Assembly (NCBI GenBank): GCA_029891345.1
Contig: CM057006.1
Span: 44,564,556-44,628,555 of the forward strand
DNA from: Dryococelus australis
Taxonomy: Eukaryota; Arthropoda; Insecta; Phasmatodea; Phasmatidae
DNA length: 64,000 bases
Direction: 5' to 3'
The translations under genes were made by a program, and so were the position numbers. The notes under the pieces are model-generated. The model saw only the letters and a program-made list of their open reading frames with translations. It ran no database searches and had not been told where the DNA came from. Below, in pieces: positions 22,721-33,780 of this stretch (position 1 is the first letter of the stretch; each line of letters opens with the position of its first letter).

Positions 22721-23240
22721 ATTCAGTTTTCGAGAGTGACTTGCCTATGCACATCACATTCCAACTCGGAATTTGTACGTACAAAATGACACCAGTGAGC
22801 AAGGTATAGGTGCTGTGTAGTTCCAGCTAGAGGATGATGGAAATGGCAAATAATTGACTTCAGCAGATAGAAGTTCAGAAAAGTTGAATGCCGCTACGAT
22901 GTCAATGAGCATGAGTGTTTAGCAGTAGTGTGTAGTTTAAAATGTACCGCCAACTGCTCGACTACCAACGCTTCACTTTACACGCAGAAAACCACTGCTT
23001 CATGTGGCTCCACATCATAAAAGAAAGCCACAGTAAGCTCACATGCTGGGCTCTTTTCTTGCAGTCGTACGACTTTGAAGTGCATCATGTAGCTGGCGAA
23101 AATAATCGTCTGGCTGACCACCTGTCACCTGCGCCAGGCGAAACAATCGCCCACGACGAGGAAGAATGGGAATATATCCACCCCCCCCCCCCCCAGCAAA
23201 ATCGAAATGGAAAATTAAGTGTGCCAAACAAACAGTAGAA
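22720..23240 (+). pseudogene. G1 RNase H and tether
   Basis: The frame at 22942-23238 reads the end of RNase H (FTLHAENHCFMWLHIIKESH) and the typical DFEVHHVAGENNRLADHLSP closing motif of Gypsy RT-RNase H. A 14-base C run at 23181-23194 inserts a proline stretch after it. Upstream (22720-22940) the RNase H core survives only in fragments. A family B MITE begins at 23262, about 20 bases after this frame ends. Confidence 0.7.
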
Positions 23241-23261
23241 AAGAGGTGTGTTGTTGATACA

Positions 23262-23496
23262 GGCTGTTCACGATAAAGTGAACACTTTTTTATGGCCCTT
23301 CCAAACAGCATTAAACACTAATTAATATGGATTATTGGAGTATCGGACGTTAACTTTTTGAAGAGTTGAAATGTATACACCTTGTTTATTAGTCACATGA
23401 CAATGTTTAAATTAAAAAAGTGGCGGAAAGAGAGAAATTGACAGAATGGAAAAAATTAGCAGGGCCTTAAAAAGTGCTTACCGTACCGTGCATAAA
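23262..23496 (+). mobile_element. MITE family B, copy nested in G1
   Basis: Left end GGCTGTTCACGATAAAGTGA; right end diverged (AAAAAGTGCTTACCGTACCG). The interior differs from family A: just inside the left end it reads TATGGCCCTTCCAAACAGCA then TTAAACACTAATTAATATGG, matching the copy at 47885. It lies between the RNase H and integrase parts of G1, so it inserted after G1. Confidence 0.8.
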
Positions 23497-23789
23497 CTAT
23501 AATTGCGCGGAAACATGCATGGATGTAAACAATGAAACATGGCATCTATACGTGCCGACCACAGCATGTGAAACACTACTCAACACATGCACACCACTGC
23601 AATCTCCGGAAATCCAGGAAATGTGCAAACCAGTAAAATGTATTAAATCAATTTTATTGACCAGGCATGACAGTTCATGTAAGGGATTTTGTATGTGTGT
23701 ATGTGTACGTTGCATGCAATCATCTCAAAAGCAGTCACATTGAAAAAACGCAGCAACAGAAACTGAGAGAATCCACCGAATGCTTTGAA

Positions 23790-24560
23790 ACATGGCATTA
23801 GCTCTCATGGGTCCTTATCCACACACTTCCTAGAGTAAGCGATTTCTTGTGGCCGTGGTTGACTTATTATCACACTCGATCGAAGCATATACAGTCTCGA
23901 ATACTCGGGCCCAAACCATCGGTAGAGTGTTGGAAAGTGAATTTTTTTCCAGGTAGGGTTATCCACGAATTCTACTCACCAGCAACGGTACACAGTTCAC
24001 CGGCCGCATGTGGCAAGACTACAGTACATGATGGAGCATACAGCACTTCATCACAGTTGTTTATCATCCATGGCGTACCCCACAGAACAACATAATCAAG
24101 ATCTCAAAACATATTTACGTCTGTGCGTGGGTCTGCACTCCTGGGCAGAGTGCTTGCCCGCCTCATTGTTCATACTACATACACATGAGAGCCAGACCAC
24201 CGACATGACACTTGCCCAGCTACTCCAAGACCGTGACCTTCCCCTCCCAGGCGAGTTCAGGAGTTGGGAGAAGGGGAGCATGCCATGGACCGCACAGAGG
24301 GAGATGACAGAGAAGAAGAGAGAGGGTTCATGCTCCAGGAAGCTCGTGAAAGCAAGCACCACTACACAGCGCAGTGGTTGCCAGCCTTCCCATGCACACC
24401 ACTGTCTCTCCATCCCAGACAACAAGTTTATATATGCTCAAACCCTCAGTCCACAGGCAATAAATTTTTATATTTCGGGCTCGCGGAAAAGTGGAGTGGC
24501 CCACACACCATCACCAAAGTGCTGGGAAATATGTACTACTGAGTATGCCTCTGAAGGAAC
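23790..24560 (+). pseudogene. G1 integrase
   Basis: Degraded integrase core: GPYPHTS, then FLVAVVDLLSHSIEAYTVS and an integrase-like VIHEFYSPATVHS zone, each in a different frame, followed by TEQHNQDLKTYLRLCVG, TLAQLLQDRDLPLPGE and a GPY/F-like C-terminal segment (KWSGPHTITKVLGNMYY, 24487-24540). The same order occurs in G2 (LKVQLGLCVG, MDVLLGQNIKLPGE, FWTGRHRIIKTLG). In an intact element it would insert the cDNA into the host genome. Confidence 0.7.
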
Positions 24561-25330
24561 AGATAAGCGGTGACCATCGTTACACACTGTGGCTAACCAC
24601 CGCCGATATCACGACATCCGATGTCAACACCCCCTCCCTCCCATGGGTGGTGGTGTTAGTCAATCTGCGATGGCACTGCTCACCGACACCGGGGTTTTGG
24701 CAGTCAGCCATCATGACAGTTATGTGTTGAGCCCATTTCCAGCCGAGATGCCCGATATATTCATGTTCACATGATATCTCGCTGACAGTGTCGCAGCAGA
24801 TCACACCCATCCGCCAGGGACCAGCAACTTGTCAACAGCGACCACAAAGGACATCGCTTCAGGCCAAGCAGGTGGGCCATCCGAGGTCGGCGAGGATAGC
24901 CAGATGTAGCTCCCGCCTGACAGCATCGCGATTCCCTTGAGACGCCAGCCGTTTCTGTCACCATGCAGATGATTAATGGTCTCTGAACTGGCCCCGCCTG
25001 ATCAGTGGGACCATCCTGGCTCATGCCGAAGACAACACAGCCGTTGTTCCACCAGCGCAACCGACCACAGCAGCAGAGAATATGACACGGGTTCAGAGGT
25101 GAGCTCCCCCCCACCCACAAACAACCACCACTCGGAGCACAAACGGCCAAGCCACTCACGATGTAGAATGTGCACGGCCTGCGGGCATGCAGCAGCGCCC
25201 AAGGCATCCAACACAGCTCCGGCATATTCAAGACAACAGCAGCAGAGACAACGGAGCATCTACAATCTATTGCCATGTTGGAACATCAGAACCAGCCAGA
25301 AGCTACAACTGAGAACGACGAAGTACTAGC
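24561..25330 (+). other. G1 integrase tail or 3' region
   Basis: Long open frames on both strands (for example 24976-25329 + and 24767-25276 -) reflect GC-rich sequence rather than known domains. By analogy with G2 this is the C-terminal tail of Pol. I see no envelope-like membrane segment that I would defend. Confidence 0.35.
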
Positions 25331-26943
25331 GATGCACAAACTGTATTCAAAAAGTGGAGAGGGTTTTATGTATTATACATTAACGTTAACCCTAGACAGT
25401 TCGCTGCACTGTCAGCATCGTTGTCATGATGCGACCATCGGCCATATGATGACAGTGTTTACATTAAAGTGTAGCATGAGTGTGTGATGTGAGCACGATC
25501 GGTATGTTCATTTAAATTTTATATTTGTGTTTTGTCATAGCCTTTTAAATTTATGTTTCGACAGTGTTTGTTTTAATTATATATTTGTGTGACATTTTAG
25601 TGTTATTGCGAGTGTACCGCTTGTTTGAAAACTTTTACACACATTTCCAGGCTTTCATGGTCTTTTAAAATTCAATAGTTATTTTTATTGTTTGTCTATT
25701 TGTAATTAAAACGATAATGCTGCAATAATTCCCAGTGTAAAATGTTATTTTGTGTGAGGCTATTAGTAATTATTTTTGTGTGTTTGAAAGTGTTGATTTA
25801 CTTGTGTCTTGTTAATCATCCATCGCCATATTTTCATGCAGTTATTTACCATTCATACATGCACAAGGCATACCAGAATATTCGCATACAGTGCTTCACA
25901 ATATTTCACGTGAACATGGAGTGTAATTTTTAATTATTTTTGTTTTCCAGTATTGTCCAGTGTGGTCCAATAGTGGACAGTATTTCTTTCTAAGCATAAC
26001 TAGTGACAACGATCAGTAGTTAAACACCCCCACACGCGCCATAAAATAACGACCACGTGGCATATACAAATTTTTCATTTATCATTATATTATGTGGTTT
26101 TTCATATGCTACATTAAAATCACAGACCTCTAAAGCACAAGTGCATAATAGGTATTAAAAATTTTGTACAGGGATAATCACATGAACACCCGGAAAAAAC
26201 CTTTAAGTTGAAATTATAATCTACTGTAAAGTGCCAATAAATGGCGCCAACTGCTTCCCCCAAGCCTGTTTACATGACATCAACAGCAGTCGCTGCAGGG
26301 AGAAGCACTCTACCGGGCACTTGTGTGCACAGATCCAGTAGTGCACCGCATCGGTTACACCGAAACAACTACTTCACTAGTGGGGTCAGAATAATGGTAG
26401 GGCATGCGCTCAAGACAAAAGCGCAAGTGAAAATCAGAGTAGTGCAAGATGCAGCGCAGATACGTATGCCCGCATGCACATCTTCTGAAAGATGATCCTA
26501 TAAAATCAGGCATATGTTAATAATCATAAACTACAAGTTGCTCAAGGATGCCAAGTCATGCAACATGAATAAGAACAGCCCTTATTTTCTTTAAGTGCCC
26601 CCATGGGCCTCAGTTACAATTTCTTACTTCGCTGTACTTTTCATTTCACACGAGTTTCATCTTCACTTAATTTCAGTCAGTGTAAAATGGCCATTAAAGT
26701 GTCTGAGAATCATATGTAATTAATAATGCAAGAATTGCAAGCAGTAAATGAACGTGTATGTATCCTGCAAAGTTTTTGTTTGTAGGAAAGTAGTCCGCAC
26801 GGCTTGCTTGCCCGCCAAACAGGCCAGCATGCTGCGGCGGAGAGGTTAGTTATTCTACTGTGTTGAGGATGTGGATGTGCTGACCGACAGTGACATGTTC
26901 GCAAGCATGGGCGGCACTTCAAATCTTGAACTGATTATTTTCA
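25331..26943. other. Non-coding stretch between G1 and G2
   Basis: No domain recognised. AT-rich to about 26230, then mixed. It may contain terminal sequence of G1 or G2; the boundaries could not be set. Words such as TTGTCCAGTGTGGTCCAATAGTGGACAG (25953-25980) show a local inverted repeat. Confidence 0.4.
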
Positions 26944-28046
26944 TTACAATATACTTTTAGTATACCTGAGCCTTAGTTTATTTAACCGCCCCAGATTCTC
27001 CACTCGTGCCTTGGGCACCCACTGCTGGTCGTCCTGCAGCAGGCATTGACCCACCTTCTGTGATTGTTGTTCTCCCTCGAAGGCGCCGTCGTGAGCTTCC
27101 AGGTCTCGTGTGCCTCCTCCATGCGATGCGTGCATCTCTTCTCTTGCTTGCTGTGTGCTGTTTCCAGCAGATGTTGAGATGGTGTCGGCTCTTGGTTTGA
27201 AGTGTCTTTCGTCTTCCGGGCCTATTTCGTCCTGGCACCTCGGGGCGTGGCCTCATCTGGCATCGGCGACATGGTGTCATCTGGTAGGGGACCTCCTGTG
27301 GGAGGTGCTGCCCCATTCTCCTTCTCTCTTCTCTTCTTCAGCAGGCTTGGCACTTGTTGCGCCGCCGTGGGTAATGTTGTCACCAGCCTCGTTGTCTCCA
27401 TGGACATCTCTGTAGTACTTTCTCGTCCTTCCCACATAGTCCAAGTAGGTGGTTGGTCCTAGCGTTTTGATAATCCGGTGCCGGCCTGTCCAAAACACAG
27501 TGAGCCTGGCATTGAAGTATTGGCTGGCTGCCGACTGTGGATGTGCTTTCATATACACTAGCTATCAAGGTTCGAGCATTGGGTGGGGTCCGGCGGATTG
27601 TCGGGACCCACCCAGCCACATACCTTTCCTGCTTCTCTCTCTGCTCTCTGTTTCTCTGCCTCCTCCTCTCTCGTCTTGCCCTGCTGTCCTCCGTACTCTC
27701 ACTAGTGCTGTTGCATGGGCAATTCCTTTCGCCGGGAAGCTTGATGTTTTGACCCAACAGGACGTCCATAGGTGACCTGCCTTTTGCGGCATTCACACGC
27801 CGGAGGAGGGTGAATAGGGCATTTGGCAGGTGGTCTGCCCAGCTGGTGTGTACCTCACCCACACAGAGCCCCAGTTGTACCTTCAGGGCCTGGTTGCTGT
27901 GTTCTGTGGGGTTGGCTTCAGGGTGGTGCACCGCTGTCTTCAAGTGTTGCACCCCCCACTGGGTGCACTTTGCTTGCCTCTTTCTTCCTATGAATTGTGT
28001 TTATTACATTCTTGTAATGACAATTAGATACATGCGTACTTCCTAG
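26944..28046 (-). pseudogene. G2 integrase C-terminal region
   Basis: The minus frame from 27952 opens with the end of the integrase core (LKTAVHHPEANPTE), then an LKVQLGLCVG helix, MDVLLGQNIKLPGE, a charged arginine-rich stretch and, in an adjoining frame, a GPY/F-like element (FWTGRHRIIKTLGPTTYLDY, 27277-27558). A further basic tail (27316-26978) may be the end of Pol. A short AT-rich insertion around 27965-28060 separates this part from the core domain. Confidence 0.7.
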
Positions 28047-28748
28047 GAGAATAGAAGTGTAGGCATACCACTTAAAAGTTTTGTAATAAATGCATACCAG
28101 AAACGACAATTGAGATAAATGAGCCCTAAATATCTGAATTGAACTGTTGTGTTGTTCGTAAGCACTTTCATGGGGTAACCCCAGTGGGGGAAAAATTCTC
28201 GCTCCAGTACTTGTACGATGTTTGTAACTCTTGCACTGCTCCACCCACCGGTAGAAGTTGTCATTGACGACCAGGATAAACGTTTTCCCACTGGGAGTAT
28301 GGGGGTACTGCACCTTTACGTCCAGGCTTAGGGTCTTGAACTGTCGTTTTGGTAGGCAGGGTTGTTACTGCTGTACCCCATCTGTCCTGGGTGATTTAAA
28401 TGTTTTGCACATCACAAATTTTTGCACGTAGTTTCTTACATCGCACGAGAGTTATGGCCAGAAGAAAAGCTGTCTGACAATTAGTCTCTTCTTCATTGCA
28501 CCTGGGTGCCCCGCTATGTTACTTGTGTGTGCATGTTCGAATACTTTCCCCCTACATGTTGTTGGTACTAACAGGCGCAATTTTGTGTTGTTGTTTGCCG
28601 CGCACATTTTCAACCTCCCTTCCATCGCACACCACTGTTCCACTGTCTCTTTCACACACTTCTCCTTTCTTTCTCTTGCTACCTTGCAGCTGCCTTGCGC
28701 CTCGACTATTACCCGGCACTGTGCGCCTACAAGGATATCACCGTCCAC
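28043..28748 (-). pseudogene. G2 integrase zinc and catalytic core
   Basis: The frame 28748-28452 carries the HHCC zinc-binding half (HAHTSNIAGHPGAMKKRL...), then a stop, with the C...C pair in the continuation (a KFVMCKTFKSP-like segment). The frame 28313-28043 carries the core start (PSGKTFILVVNDNFYRWVE) including the second catalytic-type aspartate region. Frame changes between the parts make it non-functional. Confidence 0.7.
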
Positions 28749-29211
28749 AGCTCGTACATGGTTCGCTTGTACCTTTCGGAATAACTCTTGTGTGGTGGGG
28801 GAAAAACTTCATCCCATTCTGCATCATCTGTAACCACTATGCTTGCATCAGGCACATGGGATAATGTATCTGCCAGTTGATTCTCCTTCCCGGGGACATG
28901 CTCTACCATGAAATCATTTTACTGGAGGAGCAACACCCACTGGGTGAGTTTACTTGCGAACTTCTTTCATCACGTGTAGCCAAATGAGGCACCTGTTGTC
29001 TGTTCGTAATGTAAAATATTTGTATTCCAGGTAGGGCCAGAAATGTTTCACCTACCACACTACTGCCAACATTTCCCACTCGTTTACATCGTATCTGCGC
29101 ACAACTTGTCCCAATTTTGTGCTTGCAAAATCGAATAACCCGCTTCATGCCATCCTCCTCGCATTGATACAAAACAGCACCAAGCCCCTCCTGACTGGCG
29201 CCCGTCTGCAA
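28727..29211 (-). pseudogene. G2 RNase H
   Basis: Frame 29211-28903 gives QTGASQEGLGAVLYQCEEDG, the RNase H strand-1 block with the usual first catalytic D replaced (TGAS where many relatives have TDAS), followed by a broken middle. Frame 28909-28727 gives the closing VEHVPGKENQLADTLSHVPD motif. Substitution at the catalytic position and a frameshift indicate loss of activity. Confidence 0.7.
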
Positions 29212-29354
29212 GTAAAGGTGTTTGCCTTGCTCGTAATGTTCTACTTTGGGGCAAGAATGGAAACTTTTCTTTATTGCTTGGAATTAATTTTCTTCTGCGT
29301 CTCCCCACACGAACTGCTTCTTGGACGAAAGTAGATCCATGAGAGGGGCCGTCA

Positions 29355-29905
29355 TTACTGCGAAAATAAGCCAAAAAACTTGCAGAGCTGTTTGCATGTG
29401 GGTGGTGCCGGATGGTTCTCTATTAAGTTCAACTGTTCTGGATTATGTGTGTTTCCATCCTCGTCTACAATGTGCCCTAAAAATGCCAACTTGCTTTTAC
29501 ACAAATGGCATTTATTCACGCAGCAGGTAAGTCCATAGATTGTGAGCCTATCTTGTACCACAGAGACATGATGTATGTGCTCCTCCCTACTGCTCGACCA
29601 AATAATCACATCGTCCAGGTAAGCTAGCATAGAGTCGCCAATAAGCCCGTCCAGCATATGGACCATCATTGACAGAAAGATAGTGGGTGCTCCTTTGAGG
29701 CCAGAAGGCATTGCGCAAGAATGGAATCGCCATCCGTCAGGTGTAGTGAATGCAGTTTTCTCCATGTCTTCCTGTTTGATGGGAATTTGCCTATATCCGC
29801 TTCTGAGATCTAGTGACGTCACTACTGTTACCTTGCCGAGTGTTGTGAGCGCATCTTTTACGCTGATATAAGGCAGCAGATTGTTACATGTGCCTTGGTT
29901 GATCG
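29355..29905 (-). pseudogene. G2 reverse transcriptase palm
   Basis: An uninterrupted frame (29822-29355) runs through LDLRSGYRQIPIKQEDMEKT, TPDGWRFHSCAMPSGLKGAP, the active site AYLDDVIIWSSS with both aspartates intact, and FLGHIVDEDGNTHNPEQ to the connection domain. FG(L/F)KG replaces the common FGLxNAP by a Ser-Gly-Leu-Lys-Gly variant. An upstream block (RPINQGTCNNLLPYI, about 29895) is in the same strand after a stop. This is the best-preserved enzyme segment of G2. Confidence 0.9.
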
Positions 29906-29950
29906 GACGGAAATCCTAGCAGAAATGTCAATTCCCTTATTTCTTAGGTG

Positions 29951-30245
29951 CTAATGTGATGGCCGAGTATTTTGCGCCGAAATGAATTCCCTAGCCACTG
30001 GTTCTACTAAAGTATTCTGTTCCTGTAACGAAGGTATGTCTAATATTGCATCTTCCTTAACCTCTGCAGTTACAATTGCACTCGTTCTTGTCTCTAGGTC
30101 CATGACTTTTACCATTATGGTTGCTTGACCCAGTGCTCCGTTACTGAGTTGGCCAGTAGCGAGCATAATTACTTGATTGCTAGATGTTATGTCACTGGGA
30201 TTCACGAAACGAGGCTGCACAAAGTTGTGTGATGCGGCCGTGTGC
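29951..30245 (-). pseudogene. G2 aspartic protease, catalytic Asp lost
   Basis: The minus frame reads THTAASHNFVQPRFVNPSDI then VIMLATGQLSNGALGQATIM. It aligns with the G1 protease (LIDTAASHNFI). The position of the catalytic aspartate is histidine here (HTAAS), so the protease would be dead even without the surrounding frame breaks. The downstream hydrophobic strand and ATGQ match G1. Confidence 0.65.
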
Positions 30246-31735
30246 GTGACAGGGTTGACTGTTCATGCTCACAAGGATGCGAATAACTTTCGCCTGACAC
30301 CCTTTCACCTGCTGAATGAATGCCTGCTGTGGTGCTTTGCCAGTTTTTGTTGATGTGACCGGGGCAGAAGAAATTCCAGGCTTCTTCGCCCCTAGTGGCC
30401 GTTTCCCTGCCCTCTTGGTGTGGGCCCATTGTAGGATTGTTGGGGTATGCGTTATGCCAGTGAAAAATAATCGCTGGCCGACAATAGCAACACAGCTTCG
30501 CGGGTGGTTGGCTCTTGTCAAACCGCACTCATGTTTGCCCAGTGTTCCCACGAGTACTGTCACTCGGCTTATCACCGCGATGAGGAATGTTTTCACTGTT
30601 CACACATGCACTGTCCCGTTCTGGTTTGCTCACGAACTGTTTGGCGGGACGATTGGTCCAGTCCCGTTGCATGTTGTTGTCACTCCCATTTTACTCGTGC
30701 CTCCATCGTGCAGTCCTGTTCTCACAATATGATGAATTCCTGGTTTATTACAGAATGATAGCAGCCTTGAGAACCGCCTTTATTATGCTGTTTAGGATAG
30801 GTAGCAGGGCAGCTCTGTACTCCAATAAGGCAGTCTCGGCAATGATTTCCAGTGCTTCGCGATCTTGCAATTGCTGGTGGAATCGCTTGATCAGATGTGC
30901 CTTTTGCGTGATGAATGTTGGTAGTTGTTCACCAGGCTGTTACTCCTGCCAGAGTAACTTGCTTTGTGCTTGTAGCATTGTAAACACACTTCCGTTACGG
31001 CACTGAAAAGCATGCACGAACTTCTCCCATTGCATACTGTAGTGGTTTACTGCGCCCCACAACTTCCCTGCTTCTCCTTGCAATTGGCCTCCGATGGTAC
31101 TGGCCCACTCATCTTCACTCACCCCATAGCATTTCAGACCCGAAATGCACTCCTTTAAGAAAGTGCTAGGGCCTTCGCTTGCCATACCAATAAATGTCGG
31201 TAAGTGTTGAAATCGTGTCGGTGTTCGTTTCGGGTTTCTGGTGGTGTCAGGGCTGCTTCTGTCTTGTTTTGCGTCTCATTGCCATTCCCTCTCTGGTTGC
31301 CAGCTGGACGCATGTTGCGGTCTGTAGCTATTGGCAGGAAAAGATGTTAAAGGTATCGGTGCCAAAAAAGATGTGGGAAATATGCTGGGCATTTGTTGTG
31401 GAAATATTGGTGTTGGTTGGTAGGCAGAACATTGAAGTAGGTACGGTGTCATAAGTGGGAGTGGTAAAGGTAAAAGGGGTAGGGTTGTCAATGGTTGCGA
31501 GTACTGGCCATGCGGTGCTGGATGATTGACAGCTGTCACAGGGGCCCCGCCCGCAGGGGACGTGTGGTTGCTGACATCCTCGACCTTGCAGTGTACTTCC
31601 TCGGCTTGTGCTCCCTTTTCGTCTGTTCTTTCACTCTCGACGCAACATACCATGTTTACCATGGTGATGCAATCTCCGTCCGTTTGCATTGCTCGCATAT
31701 TGTTTCCCATTCCATCTTCTGTTTGGCACACTGAA
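30200..31735 (-). pseudogene. G2 gag-like region
   Basis: Frame 31731-31276 (ending REWQ then a stop) is proline/threonine-rich; frame 31185-30940 carries the capsid-like segment FLKECISGLKCYGVSEDEWA and LWGAVNHYSMQWEKFVHAF, paralleling G1. Farther on, frames at 30596-30192 and 30528-30202 contain a cysteine-containing segment (CCYCRPAI) in the expected place of a zinc knuckle. The chain is interrupted by at least two stops. Confidence 0.6.
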
Positions 31736-32384
31736 TCACCGAGCTGGATGCCTGTGAGTAAGTCGGTTTTATATATTTGTGATCACGCTCGGCTTCAACT
31801 GTCCAGCACACTCGTCGCAAATGAACTGCAATCCAATTGCAGTGTGTAACTACTTGGGACTCGTGCGTTCTTGGTGCATATGCATATGGCACCGTGCACA
31901 TGTGTTTGGTGCGGTTCCTGACCCTGTGCATAATAATCTCCTGCACAAATGTAACGGGTAAATTTTGAATTTCATTGATACTGTCTGAATGTTCTTTCAC
32001 TTGCCCTTTTCCGCGGTTGCTCGCGACGTGGTTGCTCCCGACACGGTTGCTCGCGACACGGTTGCTCGCGACGTGGTTGCTCGCCGGGCTGGTCTTTCCA
32101 TAGCACATGCAAAATCGAGTCCCCATTTCGTATCTGTCTACCACATCCAGCGGTTTTTGATGCAGACACTGCAGACACAGTGGAGCCAGTACCCCATACT
32201 TTCTGGAATGCCATGGTGGTTTAACAACACTACCACAAGAGCATGGAAGCGCGGTATGCGGAAGCACAATAGTGTGGTTGTGCGACGCAGAAGTATCGCG
32301 AAAGCGCAGCAGTCCTGCATTGCACGGGCAGGGGTTAACAGATGGTGGGTACTCAGCTGTTCCGTTCGGAATGGCAGTGAGCAA
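31656..32384 (-). CDS. Unassigned 242-codon minus-strand frame in G2 leader
   Basis: A long frame upstream of G2 gag with a cysteine-rich N-terminal third (NPCPCNAG, LPCSCGS, CLQCLHQ), a central NHVASNRVASNRV repeat encoded by a 15-bp minisatellite (32015-32089), and a C-terminal CEQC. It overlaps the gag-like frame at 31731. I recognise no family. It may be a retroelement N-terminal extension or a chance frame. Confidence 0.3.
   Translation of the reverse strand: MLTAIPNGTAEYPPSVNPCPCNAGLLRFRDTSASHNHTIVLPHTALPCSCGSVVKPPWHSRKYGVLAPLCLQCLHQKPLDVVDRYEMGTRFCMCYGKTSPASNHVASNRVASNRVGSNHVASNRGKGQVKEHSDSINEIQNLPVTFVQEIIMHRVRNRTKHMCTVPYAYAPRTHESQVVTHCNWIAVHLRRVCWTVEAERDHKYIKPTYSQASSSVIQCAKQKMEWETICEQCKRTEIASPW
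32015..32089. repeat. 15-bp minisatellite, 5 units
   Basis: Five head-to-tail units of GGTTGCTCGCGAC(GT/AC); the third-from-last and second-last units are perfect or nearly so, and the last is diverged. In the minus frame it encodes a repeating five-residue SNRVA-type motif. Confidence 0.9.
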
Positions 32385-32599
32385 GGGGCGGGGAGGAGCG
32401 GCCAGATGTTCCTCCCTCTCCTTGTATCTCCTTCTTCCTCCTCGTGGTTGATGCGCTCGACTCGACCTATCCTTTGTTCCACTGCTGTGACATCACATCG
32501 CTGTTCCAATATGGCGGCTCCTCGTAACTTTCTCGCTACTACCCCCTTTGTGCGGAAGTAATGGCGGCACTAAGCTGTTTTTGCCTGCTTTCCCCACTG

Positions 32600-33780
32600 G
32601 CTACATGTGTCCTCTCTGGCGTTGTTGGGGGGCATCAAGAAGACCTCTTGATGCTGGCACGTGACTTGCAGGTCGCTTGGTTGGCCATGTTTTTCCCTCA
32701 TTGTGGGGAAATTCAGTGAAAATGTGAGAAACTTGCAAGAAAAATTTGGAAAAAAAAATTGTTTTGTGCAGGTATATTGTAAGAAAAGTTGCTCAAATTT
32801 TAAGATGAGGATTTGCACCAAATTTGGGCAACATTTGATATTTGGCTAATATGTTGGAGGCTGGCAACTAGTGCCGAGGTGTTGGTCAATAAGGATATTG
32901 GTTAGGTGAGGAGTGGTGAACACAGTTTTGGAATCTCGGTGGATAAAATTACCCAGAGTGCCAGATATTGTTGGGTTGACAATATTGTGAAGTCGGAGAG
33001 CAGCTGCTGACTCGTTCCTCAGGGATGTTCGGCGAACGGCCACGGCAAATCCTCCAAGTACAGTTGTTATCTCCTAATAGAATAAAATTATTACTGGCTG
33101 AATAACACCCTTACTTGTTATATTGTGGGATATTTGGGCTCCTCACATCCCCATACAAACCACTGTTGCTTATTACACCGACTCGTGACCATTTCAAACA
33201 TACTTGCACAGTAAATTACACTTTGAAAAAAATTGTGGAAGAAGGCCTGTGCCTTAAATGTTTTGCGGCGAACTGGAAATAAACCACACATAGTCATTCG
33301 TCACTGCTGCGGTTTATTCAGTTACATGATTACATTCCCGTCGGGAAAGCTTACATTTGGTGCTGCTTACGAACCCATCAGCTCGGGTAATACTGTGAAA
33401 AGACACGTGGTCACATGAAATAACTTAAGAACAATTTAAAAGTTCCCAGGAGATGCAAGCACTGGGTAGGTGCGAGGGGCGGTAAGTCTCGGGCAGCTGA
33501 AATACGAGAAGGTTCCGGTATGCTAAATAACTATAGCTGTGAAATGATTAGTTCAACATGGTGATTTGCTGCCCGAGTGCACGAAACACGAGCCTGCCGT
33601 CTTGGGTGTGGCACCCCGCGTTGCACTATTTCCTTGCACACAACATTTGCAAATCAGACACGTACCCTGTGTGCCGGTTGTTAAATATTGCTTCTAATAT
33701 TAACCGTGTAAATATTATTCATTATACCACAAAACATTTCACTGTGTGGATTATATGGAGATTAAATACATGTGAATGAA
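32600..33780. mobile_element. Retrotransposon terminal block, right
   Basis: Diverged relative of 19086-20200 in the same orientation (landmarks given there). On the minus strand it lies just upstream of the G2 gag-like region, so it could be the G2 5' LTR and leader: the minus strand has AATAAACC followed by TGTGTGGTTTATTTCCAG (near 33270-33320), a plausible polyadenylation/R-end context. No exact LTR ends were found. Confidence 0.45.

Larger units (their letters stand above)
20924..25330 (+). mobile_element. Ty3/Gypsy retrotransposon body G1
   Basis: Gag-like, protease, reverse transcriptase, RNase H and integrase remains occur in the canonical Gypsy order on the + strand, all interrupted by stops or frameshifts. 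A family B MITE (23262-23496) sits between RNase H and integrase. G1 is closely related in domain content to G2 on the opposite strand: similar gag segment, same TAASHNF protease motif, same integrase tail. Confidence 0.85.
26944..32400 (-). mobile_element. Ty3/Gypsy retrotransposon body G2
   Basis: On the minus strand, from high to low coordinates: a gag-like region (about 32384-30200), protease (about 30235-29951), reverse transcriptase (about 29900-29355), RNase H (about 29211-28727), integrase zinc and core domains (about 28700-28043) and the integrase C-terminus (27952-27277). This is the canonical Gypsy order. It faces G1, so the two Pol regions converge. Stops, frameshifts and a small insertion in integrase show decay. 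Confidence 0.85.

Noticed and set aside
24767-25276. Long minus-strand frame opposite the G1 tail
   Set aside because: It is antisense to retroelement tail sequence and GC-rich, with no domain. The parallel + strand frame is no better, so neither is called a gene.
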